DNA of 23,381 nucleotides, taken from the IMG/VR virus record IMGVR_UViG_3300035698_015889, positions 1-23,381 of that record; one strand, 5' to 3'. Shown piece after piece: positions 7,684 through 14,202 of the stretch (its first letter is position 1; every line of letters starts with the position of its first letter). A program made the position numbers and the translations under genes. Source of the DNA: a virus. A model generated the notes under the pieces. It did not search any database. It was not told the DNA's origin and saw only the letters and a program-made list of their open reading frames with translations.

Positions 7684-8133
7684 ATGGCAAACGAGTATAT
7701 GGATATTGACGATATACAAAACGAGTATAAAAATATTCCAGACTTTGCAACAACCACAAAGCCAACACTAGCCGCTGTAACTGAGTGGATGACTTGGGCG
7801 TCAAGGAAAATCGACAGTAAGATTGGAAATATTTATTCAACCCCTGTATCTGAGACAGCTTCTCCAAACTCTTATATAGTTCTTCAAGAGATAGGGATTA
7901 AGTTAGTGAAGTTTCGCCTTGAGAAAATATTAAATGTGAAAACAACAGCAGAGATTGAAGAAGAGTCTCCTGTTAATTTATATGAGCAGAGCATGAAAGA
8001 GCTAGATGAGATAGTTAAGGATAGGCTCTTGCATGATGGTGTCAGGCTAGCAACGAATACCTACGGAATAAAAGATTATAACTATGCCAATGATGTGGAC
8101 CCAACATTTGATGTAACAAAGGATCAGTGGTAA
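7684..8133 (+). CDS. Head-tail connector/adaptor protein (Mu gp36/HK97 gp6-like)
   Basis: A 149-residue mostly helical protein, fitting the adaptor that binds the portal ring and starts the neck. The pattern begins with a helix (MDIDDIQNEYKNIPDFA), has WMTWASRKIDSKIGNIYSTPV typical of DUF1320/gp6-like adaptors (long helix then the ring loop), then another long helix (LQEIGIKLVKFRLEKI). SD AAGGGGG precedes the ATG. The next gene begins inside its stop codon (TAATG), which implies coupling. The call rests on helix pattern, size and its place between capsid and gpG-like genes. Confidence 0.7.
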   Translation: MANEYMDIDDIQNEYKNIPDFATTTKPTLAAVTEWMTWASRKIDSKIGNIYSTPVSETASPNSYIVLQEIGIKLVKFRLEKILNVKTTAEIEEESPVNLYEQSMKELDEIVKDRLLHDGVRLATNTYGIKDYNYANDVDPTFDVTKDQW

Positions 8134-8660
8134 TGGCTCGCAAACCTCTAGTAGCAATGAGCTATAGTTTAGAGAATGATGAGGCTTGGAACCGCAGTGT
8201 CAATACTGCTATGAGAGCTATGGGTGATTTACGCCAACCCTTTAAGCTAATAGCTAATGATTTCTATAAGAGTGAGATGTCAATATTTAAGTTAAAGAGT
8301 TCTGGCAGATTTCCTGACTTTAAAAATGACAAATCAAAGAACGCAAAGATGAAAGATGTAGGTTTTGATTATCCGCTTCTTTTAAGAACTGGAAACCTCA
8401 TGAGTTCCGTTACAAATCCTTGGGATGCCGATGCTGTGTTAGACATCAAGCGAACCTACATGATAATTGGAACCGATGTTGAATATGGAATATATCATCA
8501 AACAGGCACTAAGAATATGAAGGAAAGAAAGTTCTTATTCATAGGGCCAGAGGCACCAAGGTCTGCAACAAATGAAACAAAGGGGCGTCTTGAGAGATGG
8601 GAAAGAACCTTAAAAGAATATACAAAGAAGAAACTTAAATCTGTAGGGAAGGTGAAGTAA
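8133..8660 (+). CDS. Virion morphogenesis/tail completion protein (Mu gpG-like)
   Basis: A 175-residue protein resembling the phage virion morphogenesis family (Mu gpG type), thought to act in head-tail joining. The key pattern is LLLRTGNLMSSV, then MIIGTDVEYGIYHQTGTKN, then ERKFLFIGPEAP, matching the RTG-L-S, GT-x3-Y-x2-IHQ-G and PRPF segments of the family. I chose ATG 8133, which overlaps the previous stop as TAATG and has AAGGA 9 bases upstream. A GTG at 8127 is possible but sits too close to that SD. The C-terminus is Lys-rich. Confidence 0.8.
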   Translation: MARKPLVAMSYSLENDEAWNRSVNTAMRAMGDLRQPFKLIANDFYKSEMSIFKLKSSGRFPDFKNDKSKNAKMKDVGFDYPLLLRTGNLMSSVTNPWDADAVLDIKRTYMIIGTDVEYGIYHQTGTKNMKERKFLFIGPEAPRSATNETKGRLERWERTLKEYTKKKLKSVGKVK

Positions 8661-9127
8661 TGGCAAGATGGGATGTTGAGAGCTTTCTTGATGAACTTAA
8701 AACATATTTACAGGCGAACCTAAACACTAAAATAGCTGCTATTAACACCGAGAAGGGTGATAGCTTACTATCCACCTTGGCCAATGACGCTTATCTTATC
8801 CAAGACCTTGAAAGTAAGACAATGACCTATGACCCCTTTGTTATAATGGGTGTTGTAGATGTTGAGACTATTCCCACAGGCCCATTAACGGCCAAAATTT
8901 ATACGATAGATGTAATTATGATTCTTCAACAACAGAATAATAGTGATAATTACAAGCGGCTCTTTAGATATCAAAGGGCTTTGGAAGATGTTTTTGACGC
9001 TGGATGGAACTCTATTAACCATCGCGTTAAGATAGAACTCGAAAGTCTCGTTCCTGGTTTTGCTCTTGTATCAGTACCCCAACAGCATAGAGCAATCGGA
9101 ATGGGTCTTAGGGTGACAATAACTTAA
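8660..9127 (+). CDS. Tail terminator/completion protein (probable)
   Basis: A 155-residue protein lying where the tail terminator normally sits, directly before the tail tube gene. It begins with a helix (WDVESFLDELKTYLQANL), then strands and a helix (KIYTIDVIMILQQQNNSDNYKRL, RYQRALEDVF), then beta strands at the end (GLRVTI), fitting the alpha/beta fold of lambda gpU/gp17-like terminators. The ATG overlaps the previous stop (TAATG), so translation is likely coupled; the SD is weak. Identity is by position and fold-like pattern. No diagnostic motif exists. Confidence 0.6.
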   Translation: MARWDVESFLDELKTYLQANLNTKIAAINTEKGDSLLSTLANDAYLIQDLESKTMTYDPFVIMGVVDVETIPTGPLTAKIYTIDVIMILQQQNNSDNYKRLFRYQRALEDVFDAGWNSINHRVKIELESLVPGFALVSVPQQHRAIGMGLRVTIT

Positions 9128-9138
9128 GGAGGAGTATT

Positions 9139-10032
9139 ATGGCTTTAAGTGCAGCAAGGCATATTTTTGGAATCCATTCAATCACTCCGTATTCACGCAC
9201 GACAGGGCTTAATTATGGAACATCAAAAGTTCTAAAAGGTGCTTCCTTAAACTTATCTGGTGAAACAGTGAAGTTGCAGGGCGGATCTTATGCTTACAGT
9301 TGGGCAGTTGAAGATGGATATATGAGTGGAGAGATATCTTTCACGCCGTCTGAATATCCTGAGTTTTTATTTGAGCTTTTTCTTGGTAAGGCACCAACAG
9401 AATCTACAAGTGGTTCTGGAAGTACAACCACGTTAACAAATAAAAGCGGGTCTAGCATCGTAGATGCGGCCACAGGGATTGCAAGCGTTGGCGTTACAGC
9501 AGGATCTCAATTAAATCTTAAGTTTGGAAAATATACCGCAAAATACGTATCCCCAACTACGATCGATATTTATTGTACGACAGATGCCGATTTTAATCGT
9601 GGAACGGACGTGGTTTTCCAGAATGATGATTTAAAAATTACAGAAACACCACTAACAATTACTACTGGTGGTTCAGTGGTAGCAGTACCTAACTTTGGTA
9701 TATCTTTAACTGGTGGCTCAGGGACTATCGCATTATCAGCGACGGACACCGCTACTTTTGAAGTATTACCTCCATCATCAAGGTCTTATGTAGTTAAGAT
9801 TGGTGGAACTTCAGACAGAACAGTTGAGTTTGGAGCTTATCTAGTTAGCGAACCTTTAGGGAATGGTGAATTTTTTGTAGCTGATTGTTATAGATGCCGA
9901 GGAATCGGTCTACCTATAGGACTCACGCCAAAAGAATTTAGTGAATCTGAAATAAAAGCAGACGTTCTTTATGATACATCAGAGAACGCAGTATGTCAGA
10001 TTAGATCTCTCACACCTTCTAGCGCATCATAA
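9139..10032 (+). CDS. Major tail tube protein (probable)
   Basis: A 297-residue beta-rich protein expected to form the stacked rings of the tail tube. The core is beta strands with glycine, serine and threonine (GASLNLSGETVKLQGGSYAY, WAVEDGYMSGEISFTPSEYP). The middle 100 residues (from about ESTSGSGSTTT) look like an added outer domain, as many siphovirus tube proteins have. The last third returns to strands (RTVEFGAYLVSEPLGNGEF) and ends with a Ser-rich tail. SD AAGGAGG is strong, as expected for an abundant protein. It sits after the terminator gene and directly before a hairpin terminator; the chaperone that should follow is displaced 3.7 kb downstream. Confidence 0.75.
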   Translation: MALSAARHIFGIHSITPYSRTTGLNYGTSKVLKGASLNLSGETVKLQGGSYAYSWAVEDGYMSGEISFTPSEYPEFLFELFLGKAPTESTSGSGSTTTLTNKSGSSIVDAATGIASVGVTAGSQLNLKFGKYTAKYVSPTTIDIYCTTDADFNRGTDVVFQNDDLKITETPLTITTGGSVVAVPNFGISLTGGSGTIALSATDTATFEVLPPSSRSYVVKIGGTSDRTVEFGAYLVSEPLGNGEFFVADCYRCRGIGLPIGLTPKEFSESEIKADVLYDTSENAVCQIRSLTPSSAS

Positions 10033-10062
10033 ATAGGAAGGCATTCGTAGCTATCCTTTTTC

Positions 10063-10087
10063 GGGGGCTTGACCAGCCCCCTTTTTT
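10063..10087 (+). terminator. Rho-independent terminator of the head operon
   Basis: GGGGGCT at 10063-10069 pairs with AGCCCCC at 10075-10081 around a 5-base loop, followed by six Ts at 10082-10087, 31 bases after the tail tube stop. On the minus strand the hairpin is not followed by a T-run, so it should stop plus-strand transcripts only. Confidence 0.88.
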
Positions 10088-10090
10088 ATT

Positions 10091-11188
10091 TTAGAGAATG
10101 TTAAGCCACGTGTCGCACAGCATCCTACACGAATCGCTACCGAACAAGGATGGATTATCTTGAAAATCTATAGCATATAAATCTGAGTTATCGGTAACTA
10201 TAAAGTTGTGGAGCATAGCGTCTTCATGATTATAATCTTTCATGACTGCCATCTGACGGCGAAGCTTTGAGCGATCATAAAATTGCAACATGGAGAACCT
10301 TAGGATTTCAGACAAAAGCATTCCCTCTATTTTCTTTGATATCTTATGATCGCTACCATCTGACTTTATAAAGTAATGGTCGTTAGTGCCTTCTTTTATA
10401 GCATAATAATAGTTCTTCTCTGTCTTTAGCATTACAGGATCGTCAAGCTCATCAACGTCAAGCCTTGGAAGCCCGAACTCTAAGTAAGGTGTGTGCCAGT
10501 TATCATAGGCTATATACTTTTCACCATTCACAAAAACATCTTTCTTTATCTTCCTGACAAGCTGATACATTGGGCGATAAGTGTTCATATGGGTCCTATG
10601 AACTCCGATTAACCTTATATTATATTCAAAGCATGTGGCCTTATCAAGCTCATGCTTCCAGTGCATATAGGGGTTACCATCGCACTTAATATTCTTTCCA
10701 AAGTAGCCCCACTCCTCATGTGTTGCCATCTCTACATAAATAACTTTAGCCCACTTTGATACCTTACTTAAAGAGCAATCTTGTTCAAACTTTGTGCCCC
10801 TAGTATAATGATGCAAGATGCTAAGGAATAAGTAAGCTTGGGTTTCAGGCAAATTATCCCTAAAGTCTTTATTCAAGAAAGAAATATTTTTAATATTATG
10901 AACATCTTTTATTTTATTGGACACTGCAACACAACTTTGGTCAGTATCAACACCCCAATGCTGACTAGGATTGTTTTCTGCTAACTTAAAAAGAAAATAC
11001 CCGAAGCTAGAACCAGCATCAGTAATAGAATAAGTGGATAACCTGTTACCATTAAAAGCTGCATCGGCTGTGAGAATAGTTTTAATTCTATCGTCGCACC
11101 TTCTAAGGCCATCATTTTCTTGACCCCATATTGGCTGGTAATTTTCTGCTACATTAAATTTCTTTCCATCAATATTTACAGTTATCAT
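10091..11188 (-). CDS. Methyltransferase-kinase fusion resembling the O-antigen capping enzyme WbdD
   Basis: A 365-residue bifunctional-looking protein. Residues 1 to about 215 form an S-adenosylmethionine methyltransferase: motif I DAGSSFGYF at 57-65, acidic loop GVDTD at 79-83, SILHHY near 123-128, and a closing RPMYQL at 205-210. Residues about 225-365 look like a small kinase domain: lysine K275 in HYFIKS, glutamate E288 in KKIEGM, catalytic loop HEDAMLHN at 321-328 (H-x-D-x4-N spacing), then AIDFQD at 339-344 as the metal-binding DFG-like site. WbdD, which caps polymannose O-antigen with methyl phosphate, has the same domain order but is about twice as long, with a C-terminal coiled coil absent here. 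This is the last gene of the minus-strand operon (SD AGGGG). Function as a glycan cap is inferred; a kinase of other substrates is possible. Confidence 0.75.
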   Translation of the reverse strand: MITVNIDGKKFNVAENYQPIWGQENDGLRRCDDRIKTILTADAAFNGNRLSTYSITDAGSSFGYFLFKLAENNPSQHWGVDTDQSCVAVSNKIKDVHNIKNISFLNKDFRDNLPETQAYLFLSILHHYTRGTKFEQDCSLSKVSKWAKVIYVEMATHEEWGYFGKNIKCDGNPYMHWKHELDKATCFEYNIRLIGVHRTHMNTYRPMYQLVRKIKKDVFVNGEKYIAYDNWHTPYLEFGLPRLDVDELDDPVMLKTEKNYYYAIKEGTNDHYFIKSDGSDHKISKKIEGMLLSEILRFSMLQFYDRSKLRRQMAVMKDYNHEDAMLHNFIVTDNSDLYAIDFQDNPSLFGSDSCRMLCDTWLNIL

Positions 11189-11199
11189 TTTAACCCCTA

Positions 11200-11451
11200 T
11201 TAATCACAATTAAACTCTCTCTTTATTCTCTTTACTAAGCCTTTAATAGTTGTTTCTCCAGCGGTTTCAATTATTTCCACTACTCTAGCTATCTCCCACC
11301 TATCATTCCAAGCGTTAATAGTTTTTTGCTTAGCTTCACCCTCTACGAAAATATCACATCCACTACAATATATTTCATAGTATTTATGCACACCATTAAA
11401 TTCTATCTCCGGTGCTGTTCCACAAAAAGGGCAAGCGCTAAGTTTGCTCAT
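11200..11451 (-). CDS. Lar-like zinc-ribbon protein 1
   Basis: An 83-residue protein with C7-x2-C10 (ACPFCGTA) and C29-x2-C32 (CSGC), then INAWNDR at 45-51. This is the Lar restriction-alleviation family pattern: CPFCG, a second CxxC, then A-x-x-x-WN-R. Lar-like proteins are common in phages; the founding member modulates type I restriction, but most are uncharacterised. The ATG follows the lipoprotein stop by 2 bases with no SD of its own, so it is likely made by reinitiation. The 30 C-terminal residues are a charged helix (KGLVKRIKREF). Confidence 0.75.
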   Translation of the reverse strand: MSKLSACPFCGTAPEIEFNGVHKYYEIYCSGCDIFVEGEAKQKTINAWNDRWEIARVVEIIETAGETTIKGLVKRIKREFNCD

Positions 11452-11453
11452 AG

Positions 11454-11792
11454 CTAGTCATTTATACATGCGGCATCAACAACATTCTTTGCAATCTCAA
11501 CCATGTTATTAGAGTTAACAAGTAATATTTCAGCACCCACTAGAGTTGCTTGTGCTCCATTTAAAACTTTCTTTGCATTCTCACAATTCAAAGGGTTTGC
11601 TTTAGCACCACATAATGATTCAACTAACATATTGGCTCCGTTATAACCAACCTTTGCATTATTAAGCACTAGTGTTGCTTTCTCTAGGCCATCAGTAACC
11701 TTTATAAGCCTCTCCCTAGCCTTATCACATTTTGTTTTCTCTTCATGACATGCAATTACAATTAAAAATAAAACTACCAATAGATACTTCAT
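11454..11792 (-). CDS. Small phage-encoded lipoprotein
   Basis: A 112-residue protein with a lipoprotein signal: MKY, hydrophobic LLVVLFLIVI, then lipobox VIAC with the lipid cysteine at C15. The residue after it is His, not Asp, so sorting to the outer membrane is expected. The mature part is helical with four further cysteines (C22, ESLC, LNC, AAC), an even number that would suit two disulfides in the periplasm. Small phage lipoproteins such as T5 Llp act in superinfection exclusion by blocking receptors. That role is inferred here from type, size and location. It overlaps the upstream zinc-ribbon gene by 4 bases (ATGA) and has SD GGGAGG. Confidence 0.75.
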   Translation of the reverse strand: MKYLLVVLFLIVIACHEEKTKCDKARERLIKVTDGLEKATLVLNNAKVGYNGANMLVESLCGAKANPLNCENAKKVLNGAQATLVGAEILLVNSNNMVEIAKNVVDAACIND

Positions 11793-12073
11793 ACATCCTC
11801 CCTTAAAAGTTTATCTAACTCACTAAACAAATTACAGATATCAACCTGACATGATGTCTCTACATTCTCATAGGAGTGTTTAACAATTAAGTCTCTAACA
11901 TTTCCCATGAAAATCTTTTGTCCTTCTTTATTATTCCATGCCTCTAATGCAATATCCTTATCTCCTCGTTCAATATTTAACCCACACTTAGAGCAAATAA
12001 TTCCTTCATTGTCCCTGGCAGAAATAAAACATGCAGTATTACCGCACAACTTACAATTACTTATATTATCCAT
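11789..12073 (-). CDS. Lar-like zinc-ribbon protein 2
   Basis: A 94-residue protein with C7-x2-C10 (CKLCG), C27-x2-C30 (CSKCG) and EAWNNK at 44-49, the same plan as the Lar-like gene nearby but too divergent for a recent duplicate. The C-terminal half is helical (MGNVRDLIVKHSYENV, then DICNLFSELDKLL). It overlaps the glycosyltransferase gene by 8 bases and the lipoprotein gene by 4, a fully coupled arrangement. Function unknown; a zinc-binding regulatory or anti-restriction role is possible. Confidence 0.65.
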   Translation of the reverse strand: MDNISNCKLCGNTACFISARDNEGIICSKCGLNIERGDKDIALEAWNNKEGQKIFMGNVRDLIVKHSYENVETSCQVDICNLFSELDKLLREDV

Positions 12074-13349
12074 TGAACCTCTTCATTAAAATATTAAATT
12101 CATTAAATACTTTATCAACCGTTGGGTGACATTTAAGTGGTTCATATTTAGCAAGTTCTGCAACTAATACATTGTAATAAAACTCTAATCTATTAATACA
12201 CTCTGGCTTAAGTGCTTTAAGATCCGCTTCAGTAATAAGCTTATAGTTCAAAAGAATATTCTCAATCTGATATTTGTTATAGTTAACATCATTATTAATA
12301 TCATTAAGAAGCTTTTTATAAAGCCTTACCCTAGAGCAAGTGTCAAGATTGGTTCTCTCAGTAATGAACTTTAAGTTACAGGTGCAGGAGCATTCTGAAT
12401 CTATAGCTCTGAACTTATAACCCTTAACACCGCTTCTTACTGGCAACCTATATCTTGAGTTAACTACTGTGAAGATCCCAAGCACTGGAAGTTCCTTTGT
12501 ACAGCCAGCCATATGGATCGGTGCTGTGTCCATAGTTATTAAAGCCGCTGCGTTCTTATGATCCATGAGAGCTACAGTCTCAAGTATTGGTAGCTTGTTA
12601 TACATGACGATGGTTCCACTGAACTCAGAAAAGTTTTTCATTTCTTTTACATTCCTACTACCACCTATGCAAACAAGCTTGTAATCAGGATAAGCCTCCT
12701 TAACCCTACCGATTAACTCTTTCCAGTTCTCGTTATCCCATGTTCTAGTTTTCCACTCGGCTCCATAGGGATGTAGTAGAATAAACTTATCCTTCTCAAG
12801 GTCTAGCTGATTATTCTTGCACTTCCTAACCATGTTATCTTTTTCAACATATGTATAAGGAACATTATACTCACAGCTTTCTACAGGGAGTTGTTTTCTT
12901 ATGGAACTATTAGCTACAAACTGAACACCGTCAAAAGTCCAGTGCCAAGGGATATTAGGAGCATTAGTTTTCCAAGCATCGATAAACATATCGTACCTAT
13001 CAAACATTCTCCCTGTTATTTTAGGATCGTAAACAAGGGCGTGCCTTACATCAGTATTATATTTAAAGATTTCAGGAAACATTGTTATCACATCAATAGA
13101 AGCCTTCGGATAGAGCCTCTTAAGCTCTCTTATAGAAGGTGTCGCAGTAATAGTGTCACCAATACTCCAGCAGCTTAGGTGAAAACAAATCTGCATTTCT
13201 TCTTCTCTGTTATAGAAGCTTCTACACTGTTTATGGCCAAGACCGTTGCTACCATAAGAAAGCGGCCCTGATTCTTTTCCATCATCATTAAGTAATCTCT
13301 CTCCGCAATAACAGCAAGCACTGTCTAGTGAAATTTCCTTATCACTCAT
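12066..13349 (-). CDS. Glycosyltransferase family 9 (heptosyltransferase-like) with N-terminal zinc finger
   Basis: A 427-residue enzyme likely to transfer a sugar in LPS or another surface glycan. GT9 marks: SIGDTITATPSIRELKRLYP at 62-81 (the G-D-x3-x-P acceptor side), LLHPYGAEWKTRTW near 191-204, KLVCIGG at 224-230 and ITMDTAPIHMAG at 271-282, matching the D-T/S-x2-x-H nucleotide-sugar loop. Residues 12-42 form a CxxC (C12, C15) and HxxC (H39, C42) zinc-finger-like unit, not usual in heptosyltransferases. A cysteine cluster (C320, C322, C324, C338) lies in the C-terminal part, and the last 90 residues are helical. It has SD GGGGGAG and overlaps the next gene by 8 bases. The exact sugar and acceptor cannot be told from sequence. 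Confidence 0.85.
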   Translation of the reverse strand: MSDKEISLDSACCYCGERLLNDDGKESGPLSYGSNGLGHKQCRSFYNREEEMQICFHLSCWSIGDTITATPSIRELKRLYPKASIDVITMFPEIFKYNTDVRHALVYDPKITGRMFDRYDMFIDAWKTNAPNIPWHWTFDGVQFVANSSIRKQLPVESCEYNVPYTYVEKDNMVRKCKNNQLDLEKDKFILLHPYGAEWKTRTWDNENWKELIGRVKEAYPDYKLVCIGGSRNVKEMKNFSEFSGTIVMYNKLPILETVALMDHKNAAALITMDTAPIHMAGCTKELPVLGIFTVVNSRYRLPVRSGVKGYKFRAIDSECSCTCNLKFITERTNLDTCSRVRLYKKLLNDINNDVNYNKYQIENILLNYKLITEADLKALKPECINRLEFYYNVLVAELAKYEPLKCHPTVDKVFNEFNILMKRFNG

Positions 13350-13358
13350 TTTCTCCCC

Positions 13359-13475
13359 CTATAGATAACCTATGAAAACACAATCCTCACATGGCTCTGA
13401 TACAAGAGGCCATTCATAAAAATCAAATAGCTGATCATCGTTCATACAATAATAAACTTTTATTCTTTCTTTCAT
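13359..13475 (-). CDS. Small acidic protein, 38 residues
   Basis: ATG at 13475 overlaps the previous stop (ATGA) and has AGGGGG 5 bases upstream. The product begins MKERIKVYYCMNDDQLFDFY and ends CVFIGYL, with three cysteines. It stops 9 bases before the glycosyltransferase ATG. Chained starts and strong SD sites at both ends support it as real. It is not recognised. Confidence 0.55.
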   Translation of the reverse strand: MKERIKVYYCMNDDQLFDFYEWPLVSEPCEDCVFIGYL

Positions 13476-13642
13476 TTCTTCCCCCTTAATTGTTCTGGCA
13501 CATAACGTAGGCAAGCCTGTCTAATCCAATTGGCATAAGTAAAACCATACAATTTAGCTAACCTCTTAGTTCTGTTTAAATCCTTGAGTGTAGTTCTCGC
13601 ACGATGCATGTAATTCTTTAGTTCATGTTTCTTTTTTTTCAT
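13472..13642 (-). CDS. Small basic protein, 56 residues, possibly ribbon-helix-helix-like
   Basis: First gene of the minus-strand operon. ATG at 13642 follows AAAGGGGG by 3 bases. The product starts MKKKKHELKNY and contains LAKLYGFTYANWIRQACLRY, a helix-turn-helix pattern reminiscent of the second half of ribbon-helix-helix proteins (LA-x3-G-x-s-x-x-WIR-A). It could be a small DNA-binding regulator acting at the adjacent divergent promoter, but this is inference from a short pattern. Very basic overall. Confidence 0.55.
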   Translation of the reverse strand: MKKKKHELKNYMHRARTTLKDLNRTKRLAKLYGFTYANWIRQACLRYVPEQLRGKK

Positions 13643-13672
13643 GGTCCCCCTTTGTGCTACAACCTAACTGTT

Positions 13673-13700
13673 TTTATATCATGCTTGCATTTATTTGCAA
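13673..13700 (-). promoter_or_regulatory. Promoter of the minus-strand accessory operon
   Basis: Read on the minus strand: TTGCAA (13700-13695), a 16-base spacer, then TATAAA (13678-13673), with TG one base ahead of the -10 as an extended -10. Transcription would begin near 13666, 24 bases before the 13642 start. The -35 is its own reverse complement and may be shared with the plus-strand promoter. Confidence 0.6.
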
Positions 13701-13704
13701 TAAA
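13690..13704. promoter_or_regulatory. Candidate operator: inverted repeat over the shared -35
   Basis: TTTATT at 13690-13695 and AATAAA at 13699-13704 are exact inverted arms around a TGC spacer, centred on the -35 hexamer used by both divergent promoters. A protein bound here could control both operons. AT-rich arms of six bases may also arise by chance. Confidence 0.3.
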
Positions 13705-13723
13705 AAATAATATAAAGTACAAT
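13695..13723 (+). promoter_or_regulatory. Promoter of the tail operon
   Basis: TTGCAA at 13695-13700, a 17-base spacer and TACAAT at 13718-13723 match a sigma70 promoter well. The leader would be very short, with AGGGGG at 13731-13736 just after the start point. An alternative -10, TATAAA at 13711-13716, lies in the 13-mer shared with the head promoter but lacks a well-spaced -35. A terminator upstream at 10063 makes a promoter here necessary. Confidence 0.55.
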
Positions 13724-13740
13724 TAAACTTAGGGGGTCAC

Positions 13741-14202
13741 ATGTCAGAATTACAATTACCTGAATTAGCTACGAAGGTTAAGATTGAGGATGTCGTTCCT
13801 CAGAGAGTAGAATTTAAGATTGGGAAAAAGACTTATGCTTTTAAGCCATTCACCATTAGAGACATCTCATGGGTTAAGTCTAAGTTCGACAAAGAACTGC
13901 AAGAAGTTTTAGCAGGGATGGACTACAAAGAAATGGCTATGTTATTATTCCATCAGCTTGAGGATAAGAGCGATTTCCTGGGGTCTATGGAAGAAGTTAC
14001 TGACGATGATGGCTTTCCAGCTACAATTAAAGTTACAGGGCCAGATAAGCTTGCTGACAGACTTGGGGCACAGGGAGAGCTTATGGATATCTTCAAAGCC
14101 CTAATGGAATCTTGTGGAACACCGAAGGAACTTATTGATGAAGTATTCGCAAATCACATGCCGCAAGATGTAAAAAAAAAGGAAGTAAAGAAAAAGAAAT
14201 AA
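13741..14202 (+). CDS. Tail assembly chaperone, short form (lambda gpG-like)
   Basis: A 153-residue protein placed before the tape measure gene, as tail chaperones are. The sequence has the usual small alpha/beta head (EFKIGKKTYAFKPFTIRDIS), a helical middle and an acidic segment, and ends in a run of lysines encoded over the slip site. It would coat the tape measure protein during tail assembly. SD AGGGGG. Most ribosomes should end here at the TAA at 14200-14202, while a minority shift frame to make the longer form. Confidence 0.85.
   Translation: MSELQLPELATKVKIEDVVPQRVEFKIGKKTYAFKPFTIRDISWVKSKFDKELQEVLAGMDYKEMAMLLFHQLEDKSDFLGSMEEVTDDDGFPATIKVTGPDKLADRLGAQGELMDIFKALMESCGTPKELIDEVFANHMPQDVKKKEVKKKK

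Noticed and set aside
8127-8132. GTG start at 8127 for the gpG-like gene
   Set aside because: The SD AAGGA at 8119-8123 is too close to GTG but well placed for ATG at 8133, which also overlaps the previous stop.
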